Below, piece after piece: positions 6,206 to 14,528 of a stretch of DNA of 33,702 bases. Location of the stretch: assembly GCA_020072925.1 (NCBI GenBank), contig JAIQGA010000063.1:1-33702 (forward strand), in the 5' to 3' direction. Position 1 is the first letter of the stretch. Every line of letters begins with the position of its first letter. Under the pieces are notes generated by a model that saw only the letters and a program-made list of their open reading frames with translations, searched no databases and was not told the origin of the DNA. This stretch comes from Terriglobia bacterium (GTDB lineage: Bacteria; Acidobacteriota; Terriglobia; UBA7540). A program made the translations under genes and the position numbers.

Positions 6206-7315
6206 TCAGAAGAACTTCCCCGTGTAATTGGTGGGATTGCTGAGCGTGCCGGTGCAATTAGAAAAACCCGGCTGGCAGCAGGGCGCCGAGTTCTCGCTAT
6301 AGCCGCACGCCCAACCGCCGAAGTCGCTTAGCACGTACACACCGGAATTGAAGTCCGGCGCCAGGGGCAGCACCATCACGTGGTAATTCCCCGGGAGAAC
6401 ACCCTGGATGTTGTACGATCCGTCCTGGTTGGTGAGGCCATCCACGACCACATTACCGGTAGTGGCGTCGATGACCACAACGTGGGCGGCAAAAGCCCCC
6501 GTTCCGTTCAGCGTGACGGCCCCAGCGATGCTGCCGGTGGAGGTACCGAAGGTCGCGGAAGGATAAAGGAAGGCAAGGCCAGCCGCATCATCCACGGCCA
6601 GGTTGCGCTGCTCGCTCTGGCCCGTATCACCAAAGGGGAACATGACGACGTGGGTGATGCCGCTGTGGTCGAGTCCGAGCATGTGGCCGATCTCGTGCGT
6701 GGCGACGGATTGCAGGTCGAAGTCACTGGCGAGCGCTGGCGTCGTAACCGAAAAATCCTGGCTGGGATTAAAAGCGATATCCGTGTCAATCAGGCATGAA
6801 GGAAGCGGACACGAGTGGGTCGTTGTGTTGTTCCCTACGGTGCAGGTGTAAGTGTTATTGGGAGGGGTCCCAAACGTCGTAACCACGTCGGTAAAGGCGA
6901 TCGTTCCGGTCGAGAAATCCACGGCCGACGACGGGGTGAAGGAGAACACATTCAAACAGTCGTTGACGTCCGGGTCGGTGAGTGTCGTTGTGGTGGGCCC
7001 CGTGACCGTCAGGGCGTTCAGAATTTGCCCGCCCAATGGCGTCATCGTCCAGGAATTGAAGGAGTTCTGGATCGCTGCCGTGACCTGTGCTCCGCTGGCC
7101 GGCATGCTTGGTGTCTGGAAGATATTATTCCCCACCGCGGGATTGATTTCCCAGGTAATGTTGCTGTTGGGCCACCGGGTGGGGACGGGTCCATTCACGT
7201 CGTCCTGTTCGGGGTTGTAGGCGAAGAGAAGCAACGCGTAGAGGGTCAACGCCAGGCCTGCGGTCACCAGGGCCATTACGCGCCTGCGTGCTTTGTGTAC
7301 TCGCTGCCGTCGCAT
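6206..7315 (-). CDS. Secreted matrixin-like zinc metalloprotease with CarboxypepD_reg-like domain
   Basis: This 369-residue protein has a signal or anchor segment (residues ~14-33), then a matrixin/M10-type catalytic domain. The zinc site is HEIGHMLGLDH at residues 207-217 (His207, His211, His217, Glu208), and Met225 in VVMFPF is the Met-turn. Residues ~255-330 (GSIAGAVTLNGTGAFAAHVVV to VLPGNYHVMVLP) form a CarboxypepD_reg-like beta-sandwich. The tail has several cysteines (ACGYSENSAPCCQPG). It is likely exported and degrades or processes extracellular protein. ATG 7315 has the ribosome site GAGGTAGGA, which overlaps the stop region of the preceding gene, so the two are translationally linked. 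An alternative start at Met14 would give a more typical signal peptide. Confidence 0.9.
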   Translation of the reverse strand: MRRQRVHKARRRVMALVTAGLALTLYALLLFAYNPEQDDVNGPVPTRWPNSNITWEINPAVGNNIFQTPSMPASGAQVTAAIQNSFNSWTMTPLGGQILNALTVTGPTTTTLTDPDVNDCLNVFSFTPSSAVDFSTGTIAFTDVVTTFGTPPNNTYTCTVGNNTTTHSCPLPSCLIDTDIAFNPSQDFSVTTPALASDFDLQSVATHEIGHMLGLDHSGITHVVMFPFGDTGQSEQRNLAVDDAAGLAFLYPSATFGTSTGSIAGAVTLNGTGAFAAHVVVIDATTGNVVVDGLTNQDGSYNIQGVLPGNYHVMVLPLAPDFNSGVYVLSDFGGWACGYSENSAPCCQPGFSNCTGTLSNPTNYTGKFF

Positions 7316-7319
7316 AGTC

Positions 7320-8171
7320 CTACCTCACTGTGACTACCAGCACTCGGCCGCGCAAGGACTCTTCCGCCGATTCCTCACTCACGGCCGAAATCGGGGCGCG
7401 CCCACCGCGAGTGGAGATTTCGGTCCAGTGGATTCGCCAATTATTCCCCACCCTCTCCGCTGCACCGTAAATGGCGCTGCCCGCCGGGATGACCACGCCT
7501 TGGTTGGGAAAAAGGTCGCGGGTGACGCGTCCTTCGATGTCCATGCGTCCGACGCCCTGAAACGCCGCGGAACGAATCTCCACAGGGATCGACAATCCCG
7601 AAGGAATCCTCAGCGGCGCGCCCACGCTTGAGGCAACGGTCTGCCGGAAAGCTTGGTAGGGCATGGTGGACCCGGCGACGCCCCCGGAGGTCTGCGCAGA
7701 TGCCGCTTGCCCCGAGAGCGTGAATCCCAAAGGCAGAATCACTCGTTCCTGACGGGTCGAAGCGTCTTGATATATGCGGAAGGCGCCTTGCGTCATCCCC
7801 ACCAGCAGATATCGGTTGGCGTGAATCGTGGAAGGTTGAAGGAAGAAGACGTACTCCGACTGTGGTCGCAGCAGCGCCGTGCCGGGCACCCACGATCGGA
7901 TGTGCCCCACCACGCCGCCCATTTGCTCGATGACGAGTGTCGGTCCGGCGTTCCCTTTGAGCGTCTGGCCGGACGCAATCGTCGTCAGTGTGACGATCTG
8001 AGTGTGTTGGGCGTTCCAGCGGCTTTCTTGATTGACCACACGCCCGCGCACGACGGTGCTGGAAGCCTGCGAAAGCTGGTCCAGGCTCATGCGCACCAGG
8101 GTTGTTGCGTGAACCGTGATGACGGCCCAGCCGGCCAGAAACGCGACGATAAGTAAGACTCGGATCTTCAT
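7320..8171 (-). CDS. Exported protein with VirB10/TrbI-like C-terminal segment
   Basis: This 283-residue protein begins with a clear signal peptide (MKIRVLLIVAFLAGWAVITVHA). The N-terminal half (SLDQLSQASSTVVRGRVVNQESRW and EYVFFLQPS) is a beta-rich domain commonly found beside bacterial matrixins. The C-terminal ~90 residues contain VIPAGSAIYGAAERVGNNWRIHWTEI. This resembles the beta-barrel of VirB10/TrbI proteins (IPAGT...G...), although no other type IV secretion gene is nearby. It sits between the lipoprotein gene (3 bases away) and the protease gene (4 bases away). An accessory, chaperone or inhibitor role toward the matrixin is plausible but not shown. Confidence 0.75.
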   Translation of the reverse strand: MKIRVLLIVAFLAGWAVITVHATTLVRMSLDQLSQASSTVVRGRVVNQESRWNAQHTQIVTLTTIASGQTLKGNAGPTLVIEQMGGVVGHIRSWVPGTALLRPQSEYVFFLQPSTIHANRYLLVGMTQGAFRIYQDASTRQERVILPLGFTLSGQAASAQTSGGVAGSTMPYQAFRQTVASSVGAPLRIPSGLSIPVEIRSAAFQGVGRMDIEGRVTRDLFPNQGVVIPAGSAIYGAAERVGNNWRIHWTEISTRGGRAPISAVSEESAEESLRGRVLVVTVR

Positions 8172-8174
8172 TGC

Positions 8175-8981
8175 TTATGGCCCCGTAATCAGCAACCCGC
8201 CGACGAAGGTAGCCAATTCGCCGCCAGAACTGGTTGCCATGATATTTCGCTGACCGGGCGTGGCGCTGGCGTTCACATTGATGTCGAAGGTCACGCAGGG
8301 TTGCGACGGTATCCCGGACTGCGCCTGAGTCATGCAGAATTGGGCCGACCCTGCGGAGATCGTTACATCCCCCGGATTGCCGCTGAACGAAAATGTATCG
8401 TTAGAACCGACGCCGTAGCCCACCAGAAAAAGCGTCAGCGTCCCGCCCGGCGCGGCCGATACACCCACAGCCCCACCCGAACAACTCCCGGAAGTGTCAC
8501 AAGTCCCCACGGCAACCAGTGAGAGCGGATTGATCGTGACTGTCGCCGAGGCTGATTTCGTCGAATCCGCCTGGCTGGTCGCGGTCACCGTCACCGAAGT
8601 CGATTGCGGCACGGTATCAACAGCAAAGTTGACGACCGGAGAGGGTCCCGGACCCGGTGTAACCGAAACTGTCTGTGGAGTAGTGGGAGCGGGAATTTGG
8701 GCAGAAGGCGCCGTGTACAAGCCGGAAGTGGAAATACCTCCATTACTCGAAGGGCTGATCGACCATGCCACGCCGGTGTTCGTGGTTCCCGAAACCGTCG
8801 CCGTAAACTGCTGTGTCGCGTCAAAACCCATAGACGCGGAGGACGGGGAAACAGTGATACTTACATTCGAAGGTGGAGGGTTATTACCGCCGCCACCTCC
8901 ACCACCACAACCGAGCGCCAGCCACGCCACACCTAGACCGGCTCCCAGCACCAGCGTCCTTAAGAGCTTCGCTCGCCGCAT
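8175..8981 (-). CDS. Ig-like (Big_2-type) lipoprotein
   Basis: This exported lipoprotein of ~268 residues has a basic N-terminus, a hydrophobic core and the lipobox LALGC followed by a run of glycines, which acts as a flexible tether. The Big_2/IPT-like beta domain follows, with VSITVSPSSASMGFDATQQF, GVAWSISPSSNGGIS, GLYTAPS and ATSQADSTKSASATVTI. A second beta domain occupies the C-terminal third (CTQ/CVTF cysteines). It is probably anchored in the outer membrane. I chose ATG 8981 rather than the upstream TTG 8999 because it gives a standard signal peptide. It is the first gene of a three-gene minus-strand operon with the secreted protein and the matrixin. Confidence 0.82.
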   Translation of the reverse strand: MRRAKLLRTLVLGAGLGVAWLALGCGGGGGGGNNPPPSNVSITVSPSSASMGFDATQQFTATVSGTTNTGVAWSISPSSNGGISTSGLYTAPSAQIPAPTTPQTVSVTPGPGPSPVVNFAVDTVPQSTSVTVTATSQADSTKSASATVTINPLSLVAVGTCDTSGSCSGGAVGVSAAPGGTLTLFLVGYGVGSNDTFSFSGNPGDVTISAGSAQFCMTQAQSGIPSQPCVTFDINVNASATPGQRNIMATSSGGELATFVGGLLITGP

Positions 8982-9217
8982 CGACCGGGCCTCACACAAT
9001 GGGTTTCCCGCCGTTCTCTCTCAACCTGGTAACTCAATCCTACTTACGTGCAGATCCGGCAGGCCGAAGGTGACCTGCTGAATCTTCCCGGCATTAATCT
9101 AAACGAAAATTCAATCCTCGGCAACTGCTGCGCATGACATTTTCGCAAAGTCCAGGACTTGACGGGAACTTTACGTCACAGCGCCTGAAAATCCACTCCT
9201 CCGCTTGTCCGCGACGA

Positions 9218-10267
9218 TCACTGCGGAGGATTGTCAGACGAAGAACCACTTGGACTGGAAGGCTGGCCAAACGTGTCACCCCCCTGAGAAGGTTGATTGG
9301 GTGGCGGCGTCGTCTGTCCCGACCCAAATCCGGACTGACCCTGACCTGTCCCGAATCCCGACTGTCCCTGGCCGGACGGATTCTGACTCGTGCCGAACCC
9401 GGGCTGACCCTGAGTCGGCGCAGCCTGAATTCCTGGGATTCCCGTGGGGAATCCCAGACCAATGAGATCAACTCCTATGAATTCCCACTCATCGTAGCGC
9501 GTGCGCTTGTTATAGACGCGGATGGATTGTTTGTGGCTGGTGGGCGCCACGCCCACGATGAACGCTCCCTGGATTTGATTCCCTGATCCGAAGAACGAGG
9601 AACTTCCCCCCGGCTGGCTGGACGAAGTCGTGCCTTGCGCATTGCTGGAATTCCCAAACGAGCTAGAAGTGCCCTCCTGGGTATCCGAAGTTGTCCCCGT
9701 GGTCGGCGTGGATCCTTGTGGCGATGTCGAGCCGCCCGACATGAAGGAAGTTCCTCCCGACGAGAATGAAGAACCTCCCGAAGAAAAGGACGACCCTCCT
9801 GACCCCATCGAAGATCCTCCAGGCATCATGGTCGAACCACCCGACCCCAGGGGAGAGGCTCCCGGCCGAAGAGGTTGCAGCTTGGAGTCCAGAAGAACGC
9901 CCATGGCGTTGGCGTGAATGAAGCGCCACTTCCCCTTCGGATCCAAGGGGTCGCGGTATTCCCTTCGCAAGAAGTGCATTCCGTTCGTCTCAAGCAATTC
10001 CTTTACGCTGGCCGGGTAGCGTTGAAATCGCCGGTGGAACAGGTAAATCGCCCACTGGTATTGGGTTCCCCGAAAGATGGTTTCTTCTTCTTTCTCGCGC
10101 TGGGCTTCCTGGTAGACGCTCGGCAACGCCGCCGTCAGGGAAACGAGCAGCAGGGTGACCATCATCATGATGATCAGGAGCGCGTAAGCTCGCTCGCCCC
10201 GGCGCTCCGCGCCCGCCTCACTGCGGAACGGGCAGTTGGACGGTCTGATGTGCTGCGGTATCCTCAA
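9218..10267 (-). CDS. Pseudopilin-like protein with Gly/Ser-rich low-complexity region
   Basis: This ~349-residue protein is the last gene of the secretion operon. Residues ~24-50 form a pilin-like hydrophobic helix (GERAYALLIIMMMVTLLLVSL), followed by an amphipathic stretch REKEEETIFRGTQYQWAIYLF and PASVKELLET, typical of minor pseudopilins. The canonical G/FTLxE cleavage motif with Glu at +5 is absent. After a globular part the protein becomes low-complexity: repeated GGSSFSSGG/GGS units and, near the C-terminus, GQGQSGFG repeats. TTG 10267 is the only sensible start; it overlaps the preceding gene by 50 bases. It may be a minor pseudopilin or an exposed tip/adhesive subunit; the function is inferred from context. 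Confidence 0.72.
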   Translation of the reverse strand: MRIPQHIRPSNCPFRSEAGAERRGERAYALLIIMMMVTLLLVSLTAALPSVYQEAQREKEEETIFRGTQYQWAIYLFHRRFQRYPASVKELLETNGMHFLRREYRDPLDPKGKWRFIHANAMGVLLDSKLQPLRPGASPLGSGGSTMMPGGSSMGSGGSSFSSGGSSFSSGGTSFMSGGSTSPQGSTPTTGTTSDTQEGTSSSFGNSSNAQGTTSSSQPGGSSSFFGSGNQIQGAFIVGVAPTSHKQSIRVYNKRTRYDEWEFIGVDLIGLGFPTGIPGIQAAPTQGQPGFGTSQNPSGQGQSGFGTGQGQSGFGSGQTTPPPNQPSQGGDTFGQPSSPSGSSSDNPPQ

Positions 10268-10787
10268 TCGTCACCACCGTGGGTGAAATCGAAAGCACTT
10301 TGTATTTCTGAGAGAACGATTCCCCTTCGTGCACGACGAACACGTTCTGCTGATCGTCCGAGATATAGGCTTCCTTGGTGCCGCTCGGGTTTTCGGAATA
10401 GCCCATGGCCTTCAGGGGCGGAGGCGGAGGTGGCGGTGGAGGGCCCGAGGGCTTTGTGGCATCAGCCGTGGCTTCCTTCGACTTGGGCGGAGGGGGTGGC
10501 TCGACAAATTCGAAGGGATTCCGTTTCAAATCGGGTGGGTCACGGTCGTCGAGCTTGGCTAACTCGTCGAGATGCACGACGGGGTCATAGCGCGCGAGCT
10601 CGTCCACGGCTGAGTTCTTCGACCTGCCGGAGGCGTCTCGCGCCGTGCTCGCGCGGCTTTGGGCGGGAGGGAGCACGGTCGCCGCGCGGGGGTGGTGAAA
10701 CTGCGAGATGAGGTTGATGATCAGGGCCAGGCACACCACTCCCAGCCCAATGCCTGCCCATTTCTGTGCTTGCCCGCTCAGCTTCAT
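10218..10787 (-). CDS. GspC/PilP-like inner-membrane protein
   Basis: This 189-residue protein has one membrane helix (residues ~10-30), a proline-rich periplasmic linker (residues ~96-125, with a long run of prolines), and a C-terminal domain at residues ~127-175 with AMGYSENPSGTKEAYI, VFVVHEGESFSQKYKVLSI and SPTVVTI. That layout matches GspC HR and PilP domains, which link the inner-membrane platform to the secretin. The same domain occurs four times in the protein at 18692-20740. The gene start overlaps the PilO-like stop by four bases (ATGA), so they are translationally coupled. Confidence 0.78.
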   Translation of the reverse strand: MKLSGQAQKWAGIGLGVVCLALIINLISQFHHPRAATVLPPAQSRASTARDASGRSKNSAVDELARYDPVVHLDELAKLDDRDPPDLKRNPFEFVEPPPPPKSKEATADATKPSGPPPPPPPPPLKAMGYSENPSGTKEAYISDDQQNVFVVHEGESFSQKYKVLSISPTVVTIEDTAAHQTVQLPVPQ

Positions 10788-11332
10788 GGTGTCAAATACA
10801 TCTCGGCCATGAGGTGCAGCCCCAAACTACCGCTGTCCCCCGGAACAAAACTGAATCCCCGGATGAGCACCAGATCATCTGCGGACTCGAGCGCATCCGC
10901 GAACTTCATCAACTCCGAGAACGAACCCTGCAGGCTCATTTCCATCCCCAGCCCGAGGAGTGGTCCCTTTTCGTCGGTGTTCAGCTTGAAACGCACGTTG
11001 GAGAGGTCCGCGCCGGAAGCCTGCGTCACATCCCGCAGCAGGTCCGCCGCCCTCGAGAAGCCCGAGCGGCGCGGCGGGATATGGTCATGGACGAAGGCAT
11101 CCACGTTCTGGTCAGCTTCCGGAAGCGCCGAGCGGAATTTTTCCAGCCGCGCCACCCTCGCTTGCTGGCGCAGCGCCGCATGCCGCTCGGCGGCGTAGCG
11201 TTCCTGCTCGCTGTCCACCAGGCCGCGGACGGGGCGGTACGCTGCAAAATAGAAAACGATATCGAGCAGGACGATCCCGAGACCGAACTTCTCGAAAAAG
11301 CGTACCAGAATTTGACGTCGCGTTCTTCGCAT
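10784..11332 (-). CDS. PilO/GspM-like assembly protein
   Basis: This 182-residue bitopic protein has a basic N-terminus, a membrane helix at about residues 17-33 (LGIVLLDIVFYFAAY), a coiled-coil-like segment (SEQERYAAERHAALRQQARVARLEKF), and a C-terminal ferredoxin-like domain. The line SFSELMKFADALESADDLVLI is typical of PilO, where it forms part of the PilN-PilO heterodimer. It follows the PilN-like gene with a 17-base gap and overlaps the PilP/GspC-like gene by ATGA. The order pilM-pilN-pilO-pilP is the type IV pilus alignment complex; here it serves a T2SS-like operon. Confidence 0.85.
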   Translation of the reverse strand: MRRTRRQILVRFFEKFGLGIVLLDIVFYFAAYRPVRGLVDSEQERYAAERHAALRQQARVARLEKFRSALPEADQNVDAFVHDHIPPRRSGFSRAADLLRDVTQASGADLSNVRFKLNTDEKGPLLGLGMEMSLQGSFSELMKFADALESADDLVLIRGFSFVPGDSGSLGLHLMAEMYLTP

Positions 11333-11349
11333 GCTTTCTCTCTCGGAAT

Positions 11350-11922
11350 TTACTCTCCACCTGTAAGGTACTGCGCCGTGCAGGCAACGTTCACAGGCGC
11401 GCTGCCCAGGCCGGCCTCGGCAAACCCCTGGTTGGTGAGTTCGATGTCCTTGAAATGGGGAGAGCTTTCCAGGTTGCTCAGAAACGCTTCGATGCCTTTC
11501 TCATCCTTGGCGCTCAGCACGATGCGCACGGCCAGCGTGCCCTGCCGGTCCTGAAGCGCCAAGCCATTCAACCGGACGTTATCCGGCAACATCCGTGTGA
11601 TCTGTGTGGCCAACTGGGTCAGGGAAACCTGCTTTTCGTCGATGAGCGAGTTCAGGAACTGCACTTCATTCAAGGTGACACGATACTTCGGCTGTTCCAG
11701 CTCCTTTCGCAGACTCGCCTCTTTGTCGCGCAGACTCTCTTCTCGGGCATGCTGCGCGACCAGCAGTGCATGCACGCCCCGGTAATCCCGGAACTGGCGC
11801 CACGTGGTGAGGGCCAGGAGGCCCAGGACGGCGAGACCCAGGACCGTCGCGGGCAAAGCCCAAGCCAGCGCGTAGCGGTCACGACGGCTGGGCGCCAAGG
11901 CCAGATTGAGCGAAACTCTCAT
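11350..11922 (-). CDS. PilN/GspL C-terminal-like assembly protein
   Basis: This 190-residue protein begins MRVSLNLALAPSRRDRYAL, a PilN-type N-terminus that in type IV pili binds PilM. It then has one membrane helix (LPATVLGLAVLGLLAL), a heptad-rich segment (AQHAREESLRDKEASLRKEL) and the characteristic NEVQFLNSLIDEKQVSLTQL and LPDNVRLNGLALQDRQGTL motifs. The ATG at 11922 overlaps the PilM-like stop by four bases (ATGA). A longer in-frame extension to 12105 is only overlap with the PilM gene. If PilM is really broken, this protein lacks its cytoplasmic partner. Confidence 0.87.
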   Translation of the reverse strand: MRVSLNLALAPSRRDRYALAWALPATVLGLAVLGLLALTTWRQFRDYRGVHALLVAQHAREESLRDKEASLRKELEQPKYRVTLNEVQFLNSLIDEKQVSLTQLATQITRMLPDNVRLNGLALQDRQGTLAVRIVLSAKDEKGIEAFLSNLESSPHFKDIELTNQGFAEAGLGSAPVNVACTAQYLTGGE

Positions 11923-12904
11923 GCGTTCTGCCTCGCATTGGCCAGTAGCCCCGCGAAGGTCAACCCGAATCGCTTCACCAGGTCCTGTTCTCCCGGTGAG
12001 AGGGCGGCCGCGTGGACAGGACCGCTGGAGAGGGTCCGCACGTCCCGACCGAGTTCGCGGGCGATGTCCCCGGCCAAGTCTGGCGAGCCCAGGGGCCGCG
12101 AGCAAAGCCAGATGTCAGCCAAGTCCAGCATCATATGATCGCGACACGTTGCCACCACGCGTCCCGCTTCCCGCGCTACTTCCGCGCGCTGGGCTTCCGG
12201 AGTTCCCTCCGTCAGCACGCGGCTCCTCCAGAAATGCAGGCGGTCGTCGGCGACCACGGCCGTCGTCACGGACCCGCCGCAGACGTGAATGAGGAGCTGG
12301 CCTGAGCGGCGGTCGCCGGCCAGCAGGGGCAGCAGCGCCAAAGTCGCGGGAAGAATCAGGGCCGCTCCGCCATTGATGCCTTGCAGCAACCCCTCGTACT
12401 CAGCCAGGACGGCCGTCGATGCCGCCAGCGTCAAAACTTCCACCGCCGATTTAGCGCGCGACAGAACTTCGTAAGAGACCCGAACGTGCTCCGGCTCCAA
12501 GGGTAATACCTCGCGCATGCGCCAGCGGGATCGGGAAGGGTTTCGAACTGGAGGAGCGCCACGCGCACCGCGGCGTCAGGGAGCAACAACCCCAAGCGCC
12601 CGCCGCCGTTACCGACCGCCTCCGCCACCTGGTTGACCGCCCGCCGGACTCCGGCAACGTCAACGACATTCGCGTGATTCACGACAGCGGAGAGCCAACC
12701 CGGCTGCAACTCCCGCACACTGATGGAGCGCACCTGATGCCCCGAGCCGTCCAGTCGGGCGCCAGCGACAAATTCTTGTTGAAGCTCCAGCGCCACCGAT
12801 GGCAACACAAAGTTCGCCGAGCGGCTTGCGCCTCCTCCGCCCAACCGTTTTTTCAAGGCTGCCCAATCCATAGTGATTGTATGACGCTGCCCACTCAGAT
12901 TCAT
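11919..12904 (-). pseudogene. PilM-like actin-fold protein, split by a frameshift
   Basis: Two overlapping reading frames together make one PilM-like (ATPase, actin-fold) protein of ~330 residues. The N-terminal frame (12904 to about 12530) contains GLLLPDAAVRVALLQFETLPDP; the C-terminal frame (about 12525 to 11919) continues WRMREVLPLEPEHVRVSYEVL, INGGAALILPATLALLPLL and GQLLIHVCGGSVTTAVV. In intact relatives these parts are separated by about eight residues in one frame, so a small deletion plus frame change near 12521-12530 is likely. The start overlaps the GspE stop (ATGA at 12904); ATG 12871 (MDWAALKKRL) is an alternative. It could be a real lesion or a sequencing or assembly error. Confidence 0.8.
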
Positions 12905-14508
12905 TCCACGAAAGTGACTTTATTGATCTCGCGCAGGGTGCTCACGCCTTGCCGCACTTTCTCGATCGCCGACTCGCGAAGCGTCACCATGCCCTCCTTG
13001 CGAGCTACGCGGCGGATTTCTGAAGAGGGACGCTTCTCCAGAATCAGCTCGCGAATCTGGTCGGAGAGCGCGAGCAGTTCGCCAATAGCGGTTCGCCCGC
13101 GAAAGCCCGTCTGGTTGCAGGCCTGGCATCCGGCGCCTTCGTAGAAGGTCACGTCGTGCCATGCCGCAGGGTCCAGGCCGGACTCTTCCAGCAATTCTCG
13201 GGACACTTGGGTCGGGCGTTTGCACGCCTCGCAGATCATCCGCAGCAGGCGCTGCGCGAGGATGCAATTCAGCGAAGAAACGAAGTTATAAGGCTCCACG
13301 CCCATGTTCAGGAAGCGGCCCAGGACATCGACAACGTTATTGGCGTGCACGGTAGTGAACACCAGGTGGCCGGTCAGCGCCGATTGGATGGCGATCTGCG
13401 CCGTTTCCTCGTCGCGGATTTCACCCACCATGATCTTGTCGGGGTCGTGGCGCAGGATGGAGCGCAGCCCGCGCGCAAATGTTAGCCCGCGCTTCTCGTT
13501 GACGGGAATCTGCAGAATGCCCCGGAGCTGGTATTCCACCGGGTCTTCGATGGTAATGATTTTGTCTTCTTCCGTTTTGATTTCCGAAAGCGCCGCGTAG
13601 AGCGTAGTGGTCTTGCCGCTGCCGGTCGGCCCGGTTACCAGCACCATGCCGTACGGCTCGCGAATGAAGCGTCGCAGGCGCTTGATTTCGTGCTCGGAAA
13701 AGCCCAGCACGTCGAGGCGCAACTGGCGGAACTTTTCGTGCAGCGATTCTTTGTCCAGGATGCGCAACACCGCATCTTCGCCGTGGATGGAGGGCATGAT
13801 CGAAACGCGAAAATCAATCGGGCGGCCGCGGTAGCGCACCCGGAAGCGGCCGTCCTGCGGCACGCGGCGCTCCGCGATGTCCAGCTCCGCCATGACTTTG
13901 ATGCGCGTGATGAGGTTGGATTGAAATTCGCGCGCCAGCGGCGCCATGGCCTGCTGGAGCATGCCGTCAATCCGATACTTCACCACCACGGAATTGTCCC
14001 GGCTCTCGATGTGGATATCGCTGGCCCGCCGCTCGAGGCCGGCGAAAATGATCGAATCCACCAGCCGGATCATCGGGCTGACGTCGCGCTCTTCCACCAG
14101 GTGATCGAGCGATAGGCCCTCGCCCGCCGATTCCTCGTCGCGGATAACGTCCAGGCGAAATTCCTCCGTCGCCTCATCCAGCACGCGCTGCGAGGGCTCG
14201 GTCTTCTTAAGGAACTCGCGCACCTGGGAAGGCGCTGCCACGCGCACGACCAGTTGGCGGTCCAGCTTGGTCTCCAGCTCGTCCAGCTTCCGCAGGTCGG
14301 TGGGATCTCCCAGCACCACCACCAATTGGTGGTCGCGCGCTTCGAGGGGCAGGAATTCGTAATGCAGCATCAGCTCGAGCGGAATCGTGCGGAGGAGGTC
14401 GGTGTCCGGGTGGATGTCGCGCAGATCCACGAATTCAAAGTGATAGCGGTCCGCGAGCTGCCGCGCGCTATCCATCTCCGCTTTGACCTGAGGGCTCAGT
14501 TCGTCCAA
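12901..14508 (-). CDS. gspE: GspE/PilB-type assembly ATPase
   Basis: This 535-residue cytoplasmic hexameric ATPase powers pseudopilus or pilus assembly. Visible elements: an N-terminal MshEN/GspE_N domain (LMLHYEFLPLEARDHQLVVV), Walker A GPTGSGKTT at 293-301, Asp box IEDPVEY around 320, Walker B KIMVGEIRDEE at 358-368, His box TTVHAN at 385-390, and a zinc site of four cysteines at 426, 429, 461 and 464. All catalytic positions look intact. The start is TTG 14508, preceded by AGGAAGTTGAGG; the gap to gspF is only 20 bases. T2SS and type IV pilus ATPases are hard to separate by eye; the GspD/GspG neighbours favour T2SS-like. Confidence 0.95.
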   Translation of the reverse strand: MDELSPQVKAEMDSARQLADRYHFEFVDLRDIHPDTDLLRTIPLELMLHYEFLPLEARDHQLVVVLGDPTDLRKLDELETKLDRQLVVRVAAPSQVREFLKKTEPSQRVLDEATEEFRLDVIRDEESAGEGLSLDHLVEERDVSPMIRLVDSIIFAGLERRASDIHIESRDNSVVVKYRIDGMLQQAMAPLAREFQSNLITRIKVMAELDIAERRVPQDGRFRVRYRGRPIDFRVSIMPSIHGEDAVLRILDKESLHEKFRQLRLDVLGFSEHEIKRLRRFIREPYGMVLVTGPTGSGKTTTLYAALSEIKTEEDKIITIEDPVEYQLRGILQIPVNEKRGLTFARGLRSILRHDPDKIMVGEIRDEETAQIAIQSALTGHLVFTTVHANNVVDVLGRFLNMGVEPYNFVSSLNCILAQRLLRMICEACKRPTQVSRELLEESGLDPAAWHDVTFYEGAGCQACNQTGFRGRTAIGELLALSDQIRELILEKRPSSEIRRVARKEGMVTLRESAIEKVRQGVSTLREINKVTFVE

Positions 14509-14528
14509 TGTCCCAACCTCAACTTCCT

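Noticed and set aside
7320-8171. Type IV secretion locus suggested by the VirB10-like tail
   Set aside because: No VirB4, VirB6, VirB8, VirB9 or VirD4 gene is in the window; the protein is secreted beside a protease.
11923-12105. N-terminal extension of the PilN-like gene
   Set aside because: It only reads through the PilM-like gene in another frame; the ATGA overlap at 11919-11922 gives the true start.
12516-12530. Programmed frameshift in the PilM-like gene
   Set aside because: No slippery heptamer or downstream stimulator is visible and several residues appear missing, so a deletion or error is more likely.
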